Shown here piece after piece: positions 44,460-55,794 of a stretch of 64,000 nucleotides of DNA (positions are counted from its first letter, which is position 1; each line of letters starts with the position of its first letter). The notes beneath the pieces were generated by a model. That model was not told the origin of the DNA and ran no database searches. It was given only the letters and a program-made list of their open reading frames with translations. The DNA is from Neoechinorhynchus agilis. Its lineage: Eukaryota; Acanthocephala. Location: positions 2,108,001-2,172,000 of the forward strand of contig CM121341.1 of assembly GCA_051530055.1 (NCBI GenBank), written 5' to 3'. Made by a program: the position numbers and the translations under genes.

Positions 44460-45200
44460 GCATCCCTGTGCGGTATTTCAAAAAAGGAGAATTCGTCCGA
44501 TTACGATAAGCTGTACCTTGCGAAGATTATCCGCAAAAATCATATGCAAAAGGATCACACAGAAAGTTGGCCTGGTACTTCGCCCCATACAACTCGGTTG
44601 TTGTACATCATGTGGATCAGAAGCGATCGTGCATGCCCTGAGGAATGTCACTGAGTTATCTCCCCACCAAAAAGCTGTGCACAAATTGACTTCAGAAACA
44701 TTCTTTTAAACAGAATCTCAGATCACCTTCCGGAAGCTCTTCCATATTTCAACAAAGGTTCGGATTGAATATTTGCATCATCCCGCACCAATGTCGTTGT
44801 GGCTCACATGTAGACGAAGCTGGCACGCATCGGCTCTGTTGCAGGCGCTCGGCAGGGAGGTTCCCGATACACTCGGCACTCAGGAATCTAGGACGCCTCG
44901 ATTAAAAACGATCGCGCGGAGTGACCGTCTTCCCCGGGAGCCGCAGCAGCTGTCTTATGTGTTATTGGCCAGGAGCAACTTCGAGGTTGCGAAGAAAGGC
45001 GGCGGCAAAGTCGCCACTGCTGCGGAGCGAAGGAAAATTGCCAAATACAGCAACTTCGCTACATATCTTATCTTCGCTCCGTTAGGCTTCAAAACCTACG
45101 GGTCGCTGTGCTGACCAAGGAAATAGGTCTGCGATTAGCAATAATAACAAAGGATAATCGCGAACCAATATTTTTGTGCCAAAACATTAGTCTCACCGTG
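44460..45200 (+). mobile_element. LINE fragment (restriction-like-endonuclease family), reverse transcriptase plus C-terminus
   Basis: Near 44.52-44.71 kb the plus frame reads LRPIQLGCCTSCGSEAIVHA (reverse transcriptase). Near 44.98-45.11 kb it reads KVATAAERRKIAKYSNFATY and FAPLGFKTYGS (endonuclease C-terminal part). The region between is decayed. This is a deleted copy in the same orientation as the 40.9 kb fragment, with the Gypsy fossil between the two. Confidence 0.65.
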
Positions 45201-45399
45201 CAGCGGTCTGAAGAATGCCAGCGAGCAGGCCGAAAATTCAAGTTAATAAATAAATTACAATTTTTCTTCGCCAAGCATTAGGAGACTATTGGAGCACCGA
45301 GACTAATGTCAACAAAACCACTTACAGTTTATGGGGGTAAGAAGCTTAAAACATTTGGCAGGTGCAAAGTGAAAGTGATATTGTAAGGCGAAACAAGGA

Positions 45400-46005
45400 T
45401 ACTAGAAGCCGTAATAGTCGAACAGGGGAGGTTCAGTTTGTCTAATCGACCGTGGATGCATGCTTTCCGAATGCCATGGCCTGCTACCGTGAGTTATAAA
45501 ACTGATAATGCAGCAGCCGAAAGGGATTTGAAGGGGCGCATAGATGCAAATTCGGTAATGCGAGTTGGGAGCAAGCAGCATAGAGCATTTCAACCAGCTA
45601 CTTCTCCAGTGCTAAACACAGAAATTTCCTTACTATTAAAACCTGGGACCGTGCGCAAGTGTTGGAATAGCCGCCGAATCCCTCTAGCCATGCGAACGGA
45701 AGTCGAACAGGAAATCCATCGACATCTGTATGCCAAAGTTCTAAGCATCGTTACAATCGACTGGGCGGCGCCAATCGTGATAACACGAAAATCCAATGGA
45801 AATTTGCGAATTTGTGGTGACTTCAGAGTTACAATAAACATTCACCTGTGCGTCGATAGTTATATTTTACCGACCCGGGATGAGATAATATGTAAGATTT
45901 GGGGCAAGAGACAGTATTCGAGGCTTGATTTAAAGGATGTCTACCCTTATTTTATGGTTTCAATCAGTAATGACATAACACATTCCTGTTGGGCATTATT
46001 TCACT
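45400..46005 (+). mobile_element. Gypsy-type LTR retrotransposon fossil, reverse-transcriptase start
   Basis: The translation carries the linker and the beginning of a Gypsy/Ty3 reverse transcriptase: WAAPIVITRKSNGNLRICGD, FRVTIN, then YSRLDLKDVY. A broken fragment without recognised LTRs. Age moderate to old. Confidence 0.7.
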
Positions 46006-46368
46006 GACTGAATTTTTTTAGTTAATACACGCCGGACTTCCTGATTATATGGTTCATTGTTTATCCCAATTAATTCGAATGCTTTGTGATTTACGATAAT
46101 GTGGACTACGTCCGCAAAAATCTTTTAACACATATTCTCTATGATACAATTAAATGAGAAATGGGTAACATGTACCAACATAAACAAACAAAATGGCTTG
46201 TCAATAGAAACAAAAGTAACATAAACAAAGAAAACCGCGTATATCACTCCTTCTATGAATGTGACAACAACAATAAACATATGAAGCGCAGTTTGTGACA
46301 TACAGAGATACGGCAAAACTCAACGAAAGTCGACATAGAATGTATTGAAAACGATTAATATTAAACCG
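46006..46368. other. Upstream flank of the repeat-protein gene
   Basis: AT-rich, with no recognised element. It presumably contains the promoter of the gene at 46369. Confidence 0.4.
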
Positions 46369-49300
46369 ATGAAGATCATTAGAATAACAACAGTTGCACT
46401 AATCGCTACCTTGATTCATTTGGTTGCGGAATTACCATTGCATGGCGATATCAAGAATACACGCATTTCAAAGCGTTTTCCAGTAAAATTAAAGCCATGC
46501 TACACTGGAAAACTGGATGGACAAAATACTGGCGATTGCTGCAATCAACATCTATTAAAATATATTCCACCAATTAGCAGCAAAACATCAACAGCGAGAC
46601 CAACGACAACTGAGGAGACAACAACCACAGAAGACGGCGGCGGTGGGGAAACAACTACGGAAGAGACAACAACCACAGAAGACGGCGGCGGTGAAACAAC
46701 AAATGAGGAGACAACAACAGAAGACGGCGGCGGTGGTGAAACAACTACAGAGGAGACAACAACCACAGAAGACGGCGGCGGTGGTGAAACAACTACGGAA
46801 GAGACAACAACCACAGAAGACGGCGGCGGTGAAACAACAAATGAGGAGACAACAACAGAAGACGGCGGAGGTGGTGAATCAACTACAGAGGAGACAACAA
46901 CCACAGAAGACGGCGGCGGTGGTGAAACAACTACAGAGGAGACAACTACCACAGAAGATGGGGGAGGTGGTGAAACAACTACAGAGGAGACAACAACCAC
47001 AGAAGACGGCGGAGGTGGTGAAACAACTACTGAGGAGACAACAACCACAGAAGACGGCGGCGGTGGTGAAACAACTACAGAGGAGACAACAACCACAGAA
47101 GACGGCGGAGGTGGTGAAACAACTACGGATGAGACAACAACCACAGAAGACGGCGGCGGTGGTGAAACAACTACGGAAGGAGACAACTACCACAGAAGAC
47201 GGCGGAGGTGGTGAAACAACTACAGAGGAGACAACAACCACAGAAGACGGCGGCGGTGGGGAAACAACTACGGAAGAGACAACAACCACAGAAGACGGCG
47301 GCGGTGGTGAAACAACTACGGAGGAGACAACAACCACAGAAGACGGCGGAGGTGGTGAAACAACTACAGAGGAGACAACAACCACAGAAGACGGCGGCGG
47401 TGGTGAAACAACTACAGAGGAGACAACTACCACAGAAGATGGGGGAGGTGGTGAAACAACTACAGAGGAGACAACAACCACAGAAGACGGCGGCGGTGGT
47501 GAAACAACTACAGAGGAGACAACAACCACAGAAGACGGCGGCGGTGGTGAAACAACTACAGAGGAGACAACAACAGAAGACGGCGGCGGTGGTGAAACAA
47601 CTACGGAGGAGACAACAACCACAGAAGACGGCGGCGGTGGTGAAACAACTACAGAGGAGACAACAACAGAAGACGGCGGCGGTGGTGAAACAACTACGGA
47701 TGAGACAACAACCACAGAAGACGGCGGCGGTGGTGAAACAACTACAGAGGAGACAACAACCACAGAAGACGGCGGCGGTGGTGAAACAACTACAGAGGAG
47801 ACAACAACCACAGAAGACGGCGGCGGTGGTGACAACTACAGAGGAGACAACAACAGAAGACGGCGGCGGTGGTGAAACAACTACAGAGGAGACAACAACC
47901 ACAGAAGACGGCGGCGGTGGTGAAACAACTACAGAGGAGACAACAACCACAGAAGACGGCGGCGGTGGTGAAACAACTACAGAGGAGACAACTACTACAG
48001 AAGATGGGGGAGGTGGTGAAACAACTACGGATGAGACAACAACTACAGAAGACGGCGGCGGTGGTGAAACAACTACGGAGGAGACAACGACCACAGAAGA
48101 CGGCGGCGGTGGTGAAACAACTACAGAGGAGACAACAACCACAGAAGACGGCGGAGGTGGTGAAACAACTACAGAGGAGACAACAACCACAGAAGACGGC
48201 GGCGGTGGTGAAACAACTACGGATGAGACAACTACCACAGAAGATGGGGGAGGTGGTGAAACAACAACGGAGGAGACAACAACCACAGAAGACGGCGGCG
48301 GTGGGGAAACAACTACGGAAGAGACAACAACCACAGAAGACGGCGGCGGTGGTGAAACAACTACGGAGGAGACAACAACCACAGAAGACGGCGGAGGTGG
48401 TGAAACAACTACAGAGGAGACAACAACCACAGAAGACGGCGGCGGTGGTGATACAACTACGGATGAGACAACAACTACAGAAGATGGGGGAGGCGGTGAA
48501 ACAACTACGGAGGAGACAACGACCACAGAAGACGGCGGAGGTGGTGAAACAACTACGGAGGAAACTACAACAGAAGACGGCGGAGGTGGTGAAACAACTA
48601 CAGAGGAGACAACAACCACAGAAGACGGCGGAGGTGGTGAAACAACTACAGAGGAGACAACAACCACAGAAGACGACGGTGGTGAAACAACTACAGAGGA
48701 GACAACAACTACAGAAGATGGGGGAGGTGGTGAAACAACTTCGGAGGAGACAACGACCACAGAAGACGGCGGAGGTGGTGAAACAACTACGGAGGAGACT
48801 ACAACAGAAGACGGCGGAGGTGGTGAAACAACTACAGAGGAGACAACAACTACAGAAGATGGGGGAGGTGGTGAAACAACTACGGAGGAGACAACGACCA
48901 CAGAAGACGGCGGAGGTGGTGAAACAACTACGGAGGAGACTACAACAGAAGACGGCGGAGGTGGTGAAACAACTACAGAGGAGACAACAACAACGGTAGA
49001 CGGCGGAGGTGGTGAAACAACTACAGAGGAGACAACAACTACAGAAGATGGGGGAGGTGGTGAAACAACTACGGAGGAGACAACGACCACAGAAGACGGC
49101 GGAGGTGGTGAAACAACTACGGAGGAGACTACAACAGAAGACGGCGGAGGTGGTGAAACAACTACAGAGGAGACAACAACAGTAGACGGCGGAGGTGGTG
49201 AAACAACTACAGAGGAGACAACTACCACAGAAGATGGGGGAGGTGGTGAAACAACTACGGAGGAGACAACAACCACAGAAGATGGGGGAGGCGGTGAGAC

Positions 49301-49673
49301 AACTACGGAGGAGACAACAACTACAGAAGACGACGGTGGTGGTGATACAACTACGGAGGAGACAACAACCACAGAAGACGGCGGAGGTGGTGAAACAACT
49401 ACAGAGGAGACAACAACCACAGAAGACGGCGGCGGTGGTGAAACAACTACAGAGGAGACAACAACCACAGAAGACGGCGGCGGTGGCGATACTACCATTT
49501 ACAAGACAACGACTACAGAAGGCGGTTGTGATGGGGGCGATGATGACGACGATGAATGCGATGATGATGACGATGAATGCGATGATGATGACGGCGATGG
49601 ATGTGAATATGATGACACTACAGAAGATGGCGGCGATGGCGGTACAACTACGGAGAAAACAACAACCACAGAC

Positions 49674-49709
<36 letters not shown>

Positions 49710-50694
49710 CGGCGATGGCGGAACAACTACGGAGAAGACAACAACCGCGGACATTGGCGGCGGTGGCGATACAACCATTTACAAGACAACGACTACAGAG
49801 GGCAGTTGTGATGGGGGCGATGATGACGATGAATGTGATGATGATGACGACGTTTGCGATGATGATGACGACGATGGATGTGAATATGATGACACTACAG
49901 AAGATGGCGGAGGTGGTGAAACAACTACAGAGGAGACAACAACCACAGACAACGGCAGCGATGGCGGAACAACTACGGAGGAGAGAACAACCACAGAGGA
50001 CGGTGGCGGTAGTGAAACATCTACCGAAGAGACTACTACAACTGAAGGCGGCGGCGGTGGTGAAACAACTACGGAAGGGACAACAACTTCAGAAGACGGC
50101 GGCGGGGGTGAAACAACTACGGAGGAGTCAACAACAACAGAAGACGGCGGAGGTGGTGAAACAACTACTGAAGAGACAACAACCACAGAAGACGGCGGAG
50201 GTGGTGAAACAACTACAGAGGAGACAACTACCACAGAAGATGGGGGAGGCGGTGAAACAACTACGGATGAGACAACAACTACAGAAGACGGCGGCGGTGG
50301 TGAAACAACTACGGATGAGACAACTACAGAAGATGGGGGAGGCGGTGAAACAACAACGGAGGAGACAACAACCACAGAAGACTGCGGAGGTGGTGAAACA
50401 ACTACAGAGGAGACAACAACCACAGAAGACGGCGGCGGTGGCGATACTACCATTTACAAGACAACGACTACAGAGGGCAGTTGTGATGGGGGCGATGATG
50501 ACGATGAATGTGATGATGATGACGATGAATGCGATGATGACGACGATGGTTGTGATGATGACGGCGCTGAAGGTTTTAGCAATGTTCGCAAGGAATATGG
50601 TCACCGTATCATTCACAATAGTAGCATAAATGATGAACAGCACGTTTCTAGAGATGCTCAATTGAGAGTTGCTCCGGTTGTTTTGGAGTTTTAG
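46369..50694 (+). CDS. Secreted Thr/Glu/Gly repeat protein with Asp/Cys modules
   Basis: Seen: the start is ATG at 46369 (MKIIRITTVALIATLIHLVA, signal peptide); a longer open frame to 46345 lacks an ATG. After a 60-residue lead with CCNQ comes a repeat domain of units TTTEETTTTEDGGGGE (48 nt; some 45 nt, and a few shorter or altered), about 60 copies to 49.49 kb. Then three Asp/Cys modules (DTTIYKTTTTEG, CDGGDDDDECDDDDDEC...) lie at about 49.49, 49.77 and 50.44 kb, with more repeats between, and a unique tail FSNVRKEYGHRIIHNSS. No introns. The repeat frame steps by one near 47178 (an extra A), near 47831 (two bases missing) and at the C tract 49676-49707, after which it is back in the starting frame. 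The total is about 1,440 residues if all three are errors. Threonine density suggests mucin-like O-glycosylation, and the Asp/Cys modules suggest metal binding and cross-linking. No homologue is known to me. Confidence 0.7.
46612..49490 (+). repeat. 48-bp coding minisatellite, about 60 copies
   Basis: The unit gaaacaactacagaggagac plus aacaaccacagaagacggcggcggtggt varies mainly at third positions (aca/acg, ggc/gga, gac/gat), and some copies form larger-order patterns (for example gatgggggaggtggt recurring every three to five units). The length is a multiple of three with no stop in any plus frame, and the minus strand is also open (SSVVVSPPPP), so all frames look like long genes. Only the TTTEE frame continues a signal peptide. 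Confidence 0.9.
49676..49707. other. 32-base C homopolymer inside the repeat gene
   Basis: An unbroken run of 32 C sits exactly where flanking repeats would have ggcggcgatggcgg, and the reading frame shifts across it. An assembly or sequencing artefact is more likely than real sequence. Confidence 0.6.
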
Positions 50695-50860
50695 ACCTTT
50701 CTTCGCTACTAGTTAGATTAGTTTTAAGGATAGATATTAAACAGAAACTATTTTACTATGCTCCTTTAATGACCAAGAAATAGTACCTAATAAAATCGAC
50801 TTTAAAGTGCTTTGAATTTTCACAGAGGTGCGCTTTTAATTTTTATTCGATCGCCAAAAT
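50695..50860. other. 3' flank of the repeat-protein gene
   Basis: AATAAA occurs near 50788 and may be the polyadenylation signal. Nothing else recognised. Confidence 0.4.
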
Positions 50861-51480
50861 AGACCTAAACGATTTAATTTATCTGTCTTAGATCGATAAA
50901 TTTGTTTTTTTTGAATCGTTTCTTGTTTTTTTGATCACTTTTTCGCTGATTGAAATATTTGAGTTTACTCTTAAAGAGGATACCGGATCTACCAAGAAAT
51001 CCATTTCCTTTCGTCGACTTTCAATCTCCTGATCGTTTCAATTAACGACTTTCACGAGTTCAGTAAGTCTTTCTTTAAGCTCTTTTTCTTCGAACATTTC
51101 CATGGCAATCTTCTGATGTCACCGAGAGTTTTTAGTAAAGGCTGAATTGTGAGCGTGAGTAAATATTCGTGATCGACTGCGAGACATTTTTCGCTTATTT
51201 TTTCTAGAAGTGCTTTTCGATATTTGAATTTTTAGGCTTGGAGAATTTTAATCTGATTTTGTTGATTTAGATTTTTCAACATTTTTTTTCCTTATTCGGA
51301 TTGTTGAAAAAGTCACGAACTTGATTTCGGAGCTTAATCAAACGGTTTGTCGTTGGACCGCGATTATTGTTCCGTTTTGATCGCTTTGTAGATTTTCTAC
51401 TTTTCTTATTGTCGATTGGTTTTTCACGCTTTGGAGTAATTGAGTTTTGTTTGTATCATAAAAAACCAACTTGCAAAAGA
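50861..51480 (-). pseudogene. Coiled-coil gene, damaged copy A
   Basis: The minus strand matches copies B (55.8 kb) and C (60.4 kb) at high identity through the segments encoding VNCHDQEIESRRKEMDFLVD and RIFTHAHNSAF, plus the basic 5' part (KSRKSTKRSKRNNNRGPT). Single-base differences break the frame near 51.11 kb, and the 3' end is lost at 50.86 kb. It lies just downstream of the Thr-repeat gene. Probably a duplicated pseudogene. Confidence 0.6.
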
Positions 51481-51639
51481 TTTTTAATGATCATAGGAGA
51501 AAAAATACTGGAAAGTAGGTGAATCTGCGCTTTTTTAGAGATTGACCAATAAGAATACAGATATATTAATTAGTCGTACAAAAACCGTATTGTAGAAAAG
51601 TATTTGAGATTCACAACGCTTGTATAAAGGTATAAAAAT

Positions 51640-52045
51640 AACACGTTTATTTGTTTGTTAATTAACAAGAGTTGGACCATGTACCTTTGGGTCTTCATAA
51701 ACACTCGAGTTCCCAGTTTTATGCAAGAAATCGTCGACGCCGTCCTCCACCTCTCTCTCGTCGACTGTCATCCTCCGGATCAATCATTTACATTCCGATC
51801 CTTCATCCACATTCCGATCCATCATCTAATAAAAATCCCGGATCCGCCATCCACATTCCGGATCCATAATCCGTTCCAGATTCCGGATTCGTCATCCACT
51901 CCATGTTCACAGGGACTCAGAAGTACACGGTTCCCCTTCTTTATCAAAATAAAATGTGTTATTATTAAATGCGGTCCGGTCAGGTGGGAATATCCTGTCG
52001 ATGATGTCCGTTCTAGTGGGCGGATATTGTTTACAGGAGAGTTTC
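51640..52045. repeat. LTR-like repeat, copy A
   Basis: It shares ttaacaagagttggaccatg, acctttgggtcttcataaac and a run of short attccggatccataatcc motifs with 61.05-61.37 kb, and the first 150 bp with 56.53-56.69 kb. Complemented parts (aataaacgtgtta, tgaggacccaaaggtacatg) recur at 32.1 kb. It could be a lone LTR fossil or another non-coding repeat that travels with the neighbouring coiled-coil gene copy. Confidence 0.5.
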
Positions 52046-52738
52046 TGAGGTTGAATGTTTCCTCAGGTTCATTTCAATTTATGATATCCGAGAAGATTAG
52101 GCAGTATAGAAAAAGGGACAGAGGGAGTTGCGAGGTCGAGGGAGAATGAAAGCAATTAGGATTGCGATTTTCTTGTGAAATTGGGAATAAAATGTGGTAA
52201 AATTTGTGACGGTAGGGTTGAGAGGCATTTTGATTGTCGGATGAAAATTTTATAACGGTATTTGGCCAATGGTTACAGTAGAACGGCAATTATCTTAACT
52301 ATAAATCATCGTACAAAGTTTGAGGCAAAGCGTGCCAAAGATTTTTGCGTTGCAAAATCACTAATAAATAGTCGAATTTGCGTTGATTGCATGCTATGGA
52401 ATAACCGAGAGTAAGGGAATTAAAATAACCGTCTTATCAGCTGACATAAGCGAAAAGATTTGAAACTCGAAATTTTTTGAATATTTCTAGTAGGCTATTT
52501 ACTTTCGCACGAATACCATTGTTGTCTGGTTAATCATTTTTGCTTGGGCATCCGATAGTATAAAATGCGCTGGCGAAACGAAGCCTAGAAATCTCATTGG
52601 AAACTTCATATCGACTAAAATACTTTTGAAAATCATTTTTTCAATTTTAAAGTTACACACGCATTTTTGACCATGATAAAATGTTTGCTTAGGACGTTTT
52701 CCCCGCGAAGACTTTCATCGAAGCATTAATATTCCTAA
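52046..52738. other. Non-coding, present only in duplication copy A
   Basis: No gene. The counterpart at 61.37 kb lacks this 0.7-kb stretch, so it was either deleted there or inserted here. Confidence 0.5.
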
Positions 52739-52881
52739 AGTTTCAGTTTCAATTAGCGATGGTTTATTCAGAAAAATAGATTTATCTTGAAAATTTTCAG
52801 CCTTTTCATTGGCCTTCTTCAGTCAATTGTTTCGCAAGTCTATTTTTCTGAATAAACCATCGCTAGTTAAAACTGAAACTA
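52739..52881. mobile_element. Foldback element, 143 bp, uninterrupted copy
   Basis: The arms agtttcagtttcaattagcg and its near-complement at 52860-52881 pair over about 50 bp (core gatggtttattcagaaaaat). The centre reads ttcagccttttcattggcct. The same element at 61373-61690 is interrupted by a LINE scrap. Confidence 0.75.
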
Positions 52882-53310
52882 TAATGAATAATATCTTTAC
52901 AATGCTTATGAAGTTTATATTTTTGAAGGAAAGAACAACGAACATCAAAATCTTATAAAATTTTAATTATTTATGAAGTATAAAAATCACGAATTATTTG
53001 AATTAGCGCGCTAGCAAGCACGGCGACATTTTATATTGAAAATCCTTCTTTTAAGTTTTTTTGTAAAAATTCGCACTGAGTTTATTTACGTATTCTTATT
53101 TCTCGATCACTTGATTCGTCGCCGTACATTCATTCTCAGAAAATCTAACCTTTCCGTTATTTTGGTCTTATCGAAATACTTAATAAATGTTTTAAAACTG
53201 AATAATTCATGATTTTATTATGGCGGAAAATTGAAATTAACGATTTGGCATTTTTTTCGTCTCCCATATTAATTCGTGCTTTTGAACGTAAATTTCTATG
53301 CTCCGAATGG
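52882..53310. repeat. Duplicated non-coding block (partner 61676-62116)
   Basis: Nearly identical to the stretch that ends where the APE LINE enters at 62117 (shared: aaggaaagaacaacgaac, ctatgctccgaatggttttc). It shows the uninterrupted target sequence of that insertion. No coding. Confidence 0.8.
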
Positions 53311-53725
53311 TTTTCTTGAAGTTTAAAACTTTTAATTAGTTAGATTTCAATGAAGATGATGATAAAATCGAACATCATTTCTCTCATTTTAGACGTCGAG
53401 TTAAATTCTCAATAATAACTTTTTGCCCTCTTCTATTGTTAAAGTGAACCCCCTAATTTTTTGTTTAAATTAACACTAATTTTCATTGAATGCGCACATA
53501 TCAATCCAAGCGTTTTTCCTTACCGTTGTAAAAAAAGTCGCTGTTCCACCACCGCCGCCACATATTAATCTTTCCACCAGCACACTGTCAACGCTGTGAC
53601 TAATCGTGCTCTTTAGTCAGCACGTTCTTGTGTGCTTAACTCACATCTTAAAGAACACAACTAACGCATCCTGCCTTATAGGCTATCCTGACCTCAATTT
53701 CGCAAAACCCTGTCCTCTACACCTC
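53311..53725. other. Non-coding spacer
   Basis: No gene or repeat recognised. The block from 53540 is GC-richer (ccaccaccgccgcca) but has no supported frame. Confidence 0.35.
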
Positions 53726-54298
53726 TACGATTTATTACATTGCCTGATATTTTAAAAGAAATCGGAAGTGGTCCGATAAGGCATTGCAGACCGCTTCGGC
53801 GGAACCACCACAAACGAACTATTTCGGTTGATATGGACGCTGCATTCAGACGAATTTTTGGCGTTACCGAGAGACAATGGCAAATTTCGTTCACTAGTGG
53901 ACAACTTACTCCTTTTAAGAATCAAGAAAAAATGTGGCTATCTGCAGATAAGAAGTTCTACGTCCGATCAATCACAAGTGAGGATGTTGCCAATCAACAA
54001 ATGGGCTTGCCGAAAGATTTGTGCAAACAATGAAAAACAGAGTTTCGAAACGGGGAGCCGATCTGAAGAAGACCAACCTTCATGATTTCTTACAAGTGTA
54101 TCGAAATACCCTGCACTCGACCACCGGTATGAGCCCGTCCGAAGCTATGATCGGGAGAAGGATTCCAACGATTTTCGATAATTGGAGGCATTGCCTCAAA
54201 AATTACCATGAACGCAGGTCAGACAAATTCAAAGAGTACCATGACCGAAGGTCCGCAAAGGAAACAAACTTCGACGTAGGACTTCCAGTATGGTGGGG
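53726..54298 (+). mobile_element. Gypsy-type LTR retrotransposon fossil, pol scraps
   Basis: The parts are a piece resembling reverse-transcriptase/RNase H (SVDMDAAFRRIFG, then TPFKNQEKMWLSAD) followed directly by the integrase C-terminal region (DFLQVYRNTLHSTTGMSPSE, AMIGRRIPT). No LTRs recognised. Broken in several places and likely old. Its right end is replaced by a LINE fragment near 54.3 kb. Confidence 0.65.
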
Positions 54299-55470
54299 AA
54301 ATGTGCGAACGGGAAGATGGCAGGAAGCAACGACCAATCGCTTTCGCCCTTGCAGTGAATCCAATAGCGCACTCTCTCCACTCCAGCTTTAATGCTTGGT
54401 ACTTGGATGACGCTACGCTCAGAGGTGATCCCTCCGCAGTAATGCGCGATCTGGAGACAGTCGTAAGGGAGACTGAGATTGAGCGTTGACCTCAATGCAT
54501 GGAAATGCAAATTGTTGGTAATGAACATTGAACACGAGTCAGCGCAGAGCGAAATCGTCAAAGGTTTTAGAAATCTCGCAACCGGTTTAGAATTGATCAC
54601 TCTAGGCCGGCTGAGTCTTCCAGGGAGCTGCGTTTTTAGGATCATTCGAAGGGAGTCGGGATCTGATAAAACGTATATTGGGACCCAAGTTCTGTTTAGC
54701 GGACGAATTTCTAGTGGCAGTCCAGGAATAGTGGGAGAAGAAGGTTTACAACCAAGTTCCCGTGAATCACCTAAAGCAGTCTATTTGGGATAAACTTTTA
54801 GTCGCCCAAGCTAATGGTTCTCTAATCTCAGGCTCTTGCGACGAAGTTGACCGGGCTAGATTGTTGGCAGTCTCTACAAGAGAATCAGGAGCATGGTTAG
54901 AAGCCCTACCCATTGCATCATGGGAACACTAATCGTATACGAAGCAGTTCGGATCGGAGTGCCCCTCAGATTAGGTCTACCGATTTGTGTCGAACATCGT
55001 TGCCGGTGTGGAATGATCGTGGATCCACTGGGGAGACATGGTCTTGTTTGCAACAAATCAGGAGGCCGTTTCTAACGGCATGCTAAATTGAACGACGTAA
55101 TTTCGCATGCCCTAAATACGGTGAACGTCCCAAACATTTTAGAGCCAAGAAACCTGTTCGGGTTGGATGGTCGTCGTCCGGATGGCGTCACCGTATTCCC
55201 GGTGTAGACACGTTCGCGGCAAGTAACAGGAGGTTTGTAGTGCAGTCTCCAAGGGGGAGCGGCTACTGCCGCGGAGGACCGAAAGGTGGCGAAATATAAA
55301 GAATTAAGTAGGTCTCACGTTTTTGTATCCTTTGGAGTGGAGACTCTTGGTGCGCTCGGTAACTCGGCACTTAGATTTACGAAGGAGTTATCGAGTAGAC
55401 TCCAGGCCAAGACAGGAAATACAAGAGCTGGTGCCTTCCTACGCCAACTGACTGAGTTTGACATTTCGTA
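54299..55470 (+). mobile_element. LINE copy (restriction-like-endonuclease family) with both catalytic regions
   Basis: Seen in plus frames, in order: NPIAHSLHSSFNAWYLDDAT (the reverse-transcriptase YxDD box as YLDD), a decayed thumb region, LLAVSTRESGAWLEALP, VRIGVPLRLGLPICVEHRCR with CGMIVDPLGRHGLVC (CCHC cluster with His kept), RH followed by LND, RRPDGVTVFP, and VETLGALGNSALR with AGAFLRQ near the end. This copy proves that the reverse transcriptase and restriction-like endonuclease belong to one element. Several frameshifts and gaps make it inactive. It is the most complete copy by domain content. Confidence 0.75.
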
Positions 55471-55794
55471 GTTGTGTCGAGGAGGTCAAGTGGACTAATG
55501 CCCGTGATCCCGATTAGGGGTCAAGTGGTTCGAATCCGTTACCACCAATGACGCACAGCCAAAGGGGACGAAATACCGCTGAAGGGAGGAAACTCACTGA
55601 TGAGTCCCGCCTCCTGGAGGTATCCGAGGATCCGGAGGAATGTACAAACTCTTAACCGTGCATTAGATACTATGTGGTTATATCACTTCTCTGATGCAAT
55701 TGGTTTGGCTTTATGCCTAAATAAATAAGCCGGACAAGAAAGGGATTGACTAAAATTGAATGATCATAACATACCGGCTTGCCAGTAAAACTTA
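55471..55794. other. LINE 3' flank with ribozyme-like and tRNA-like signals
   Basis: At 55564-55609 GGGGACGAAAT precedes CTGATGAGTCCC by about 24 nt, a circularly permuted hammerhead-like order in which GGGAC and GTCCC would pair. At 55528-55546 tggttcgaatcc resembles a tRNA T arm. Neither is confirmed. No gene. Confidence 0.3.

Noticed and set aside
46643-49811. Plus-strand frames encoding QRRQQPQKTAAVVKQL repeats
   Set aside because: These are shifted readings of the same 48-bp unit. They begin inside the repeat without their own start region.
46545-50661. Very long minus-strand open frames (SSVVVSPPPP and CGCCLLCSCF repeats)
   Set aside because: They are mirror images of the 48-bp plus-strand repeat, which has no stop in any frame. 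Only the plus TTTEE frame connects to a signal peptide and to unique coding sequence.
55471-55550. Possible tRNA gene (T-arm-like tggttcgaatcc)
   Set aside because: The T arm is plausible, but the 5' and 3' acceptor strands do not pair and the anticodon arm has the wrong shape. At most a tRNA-derived scrap.
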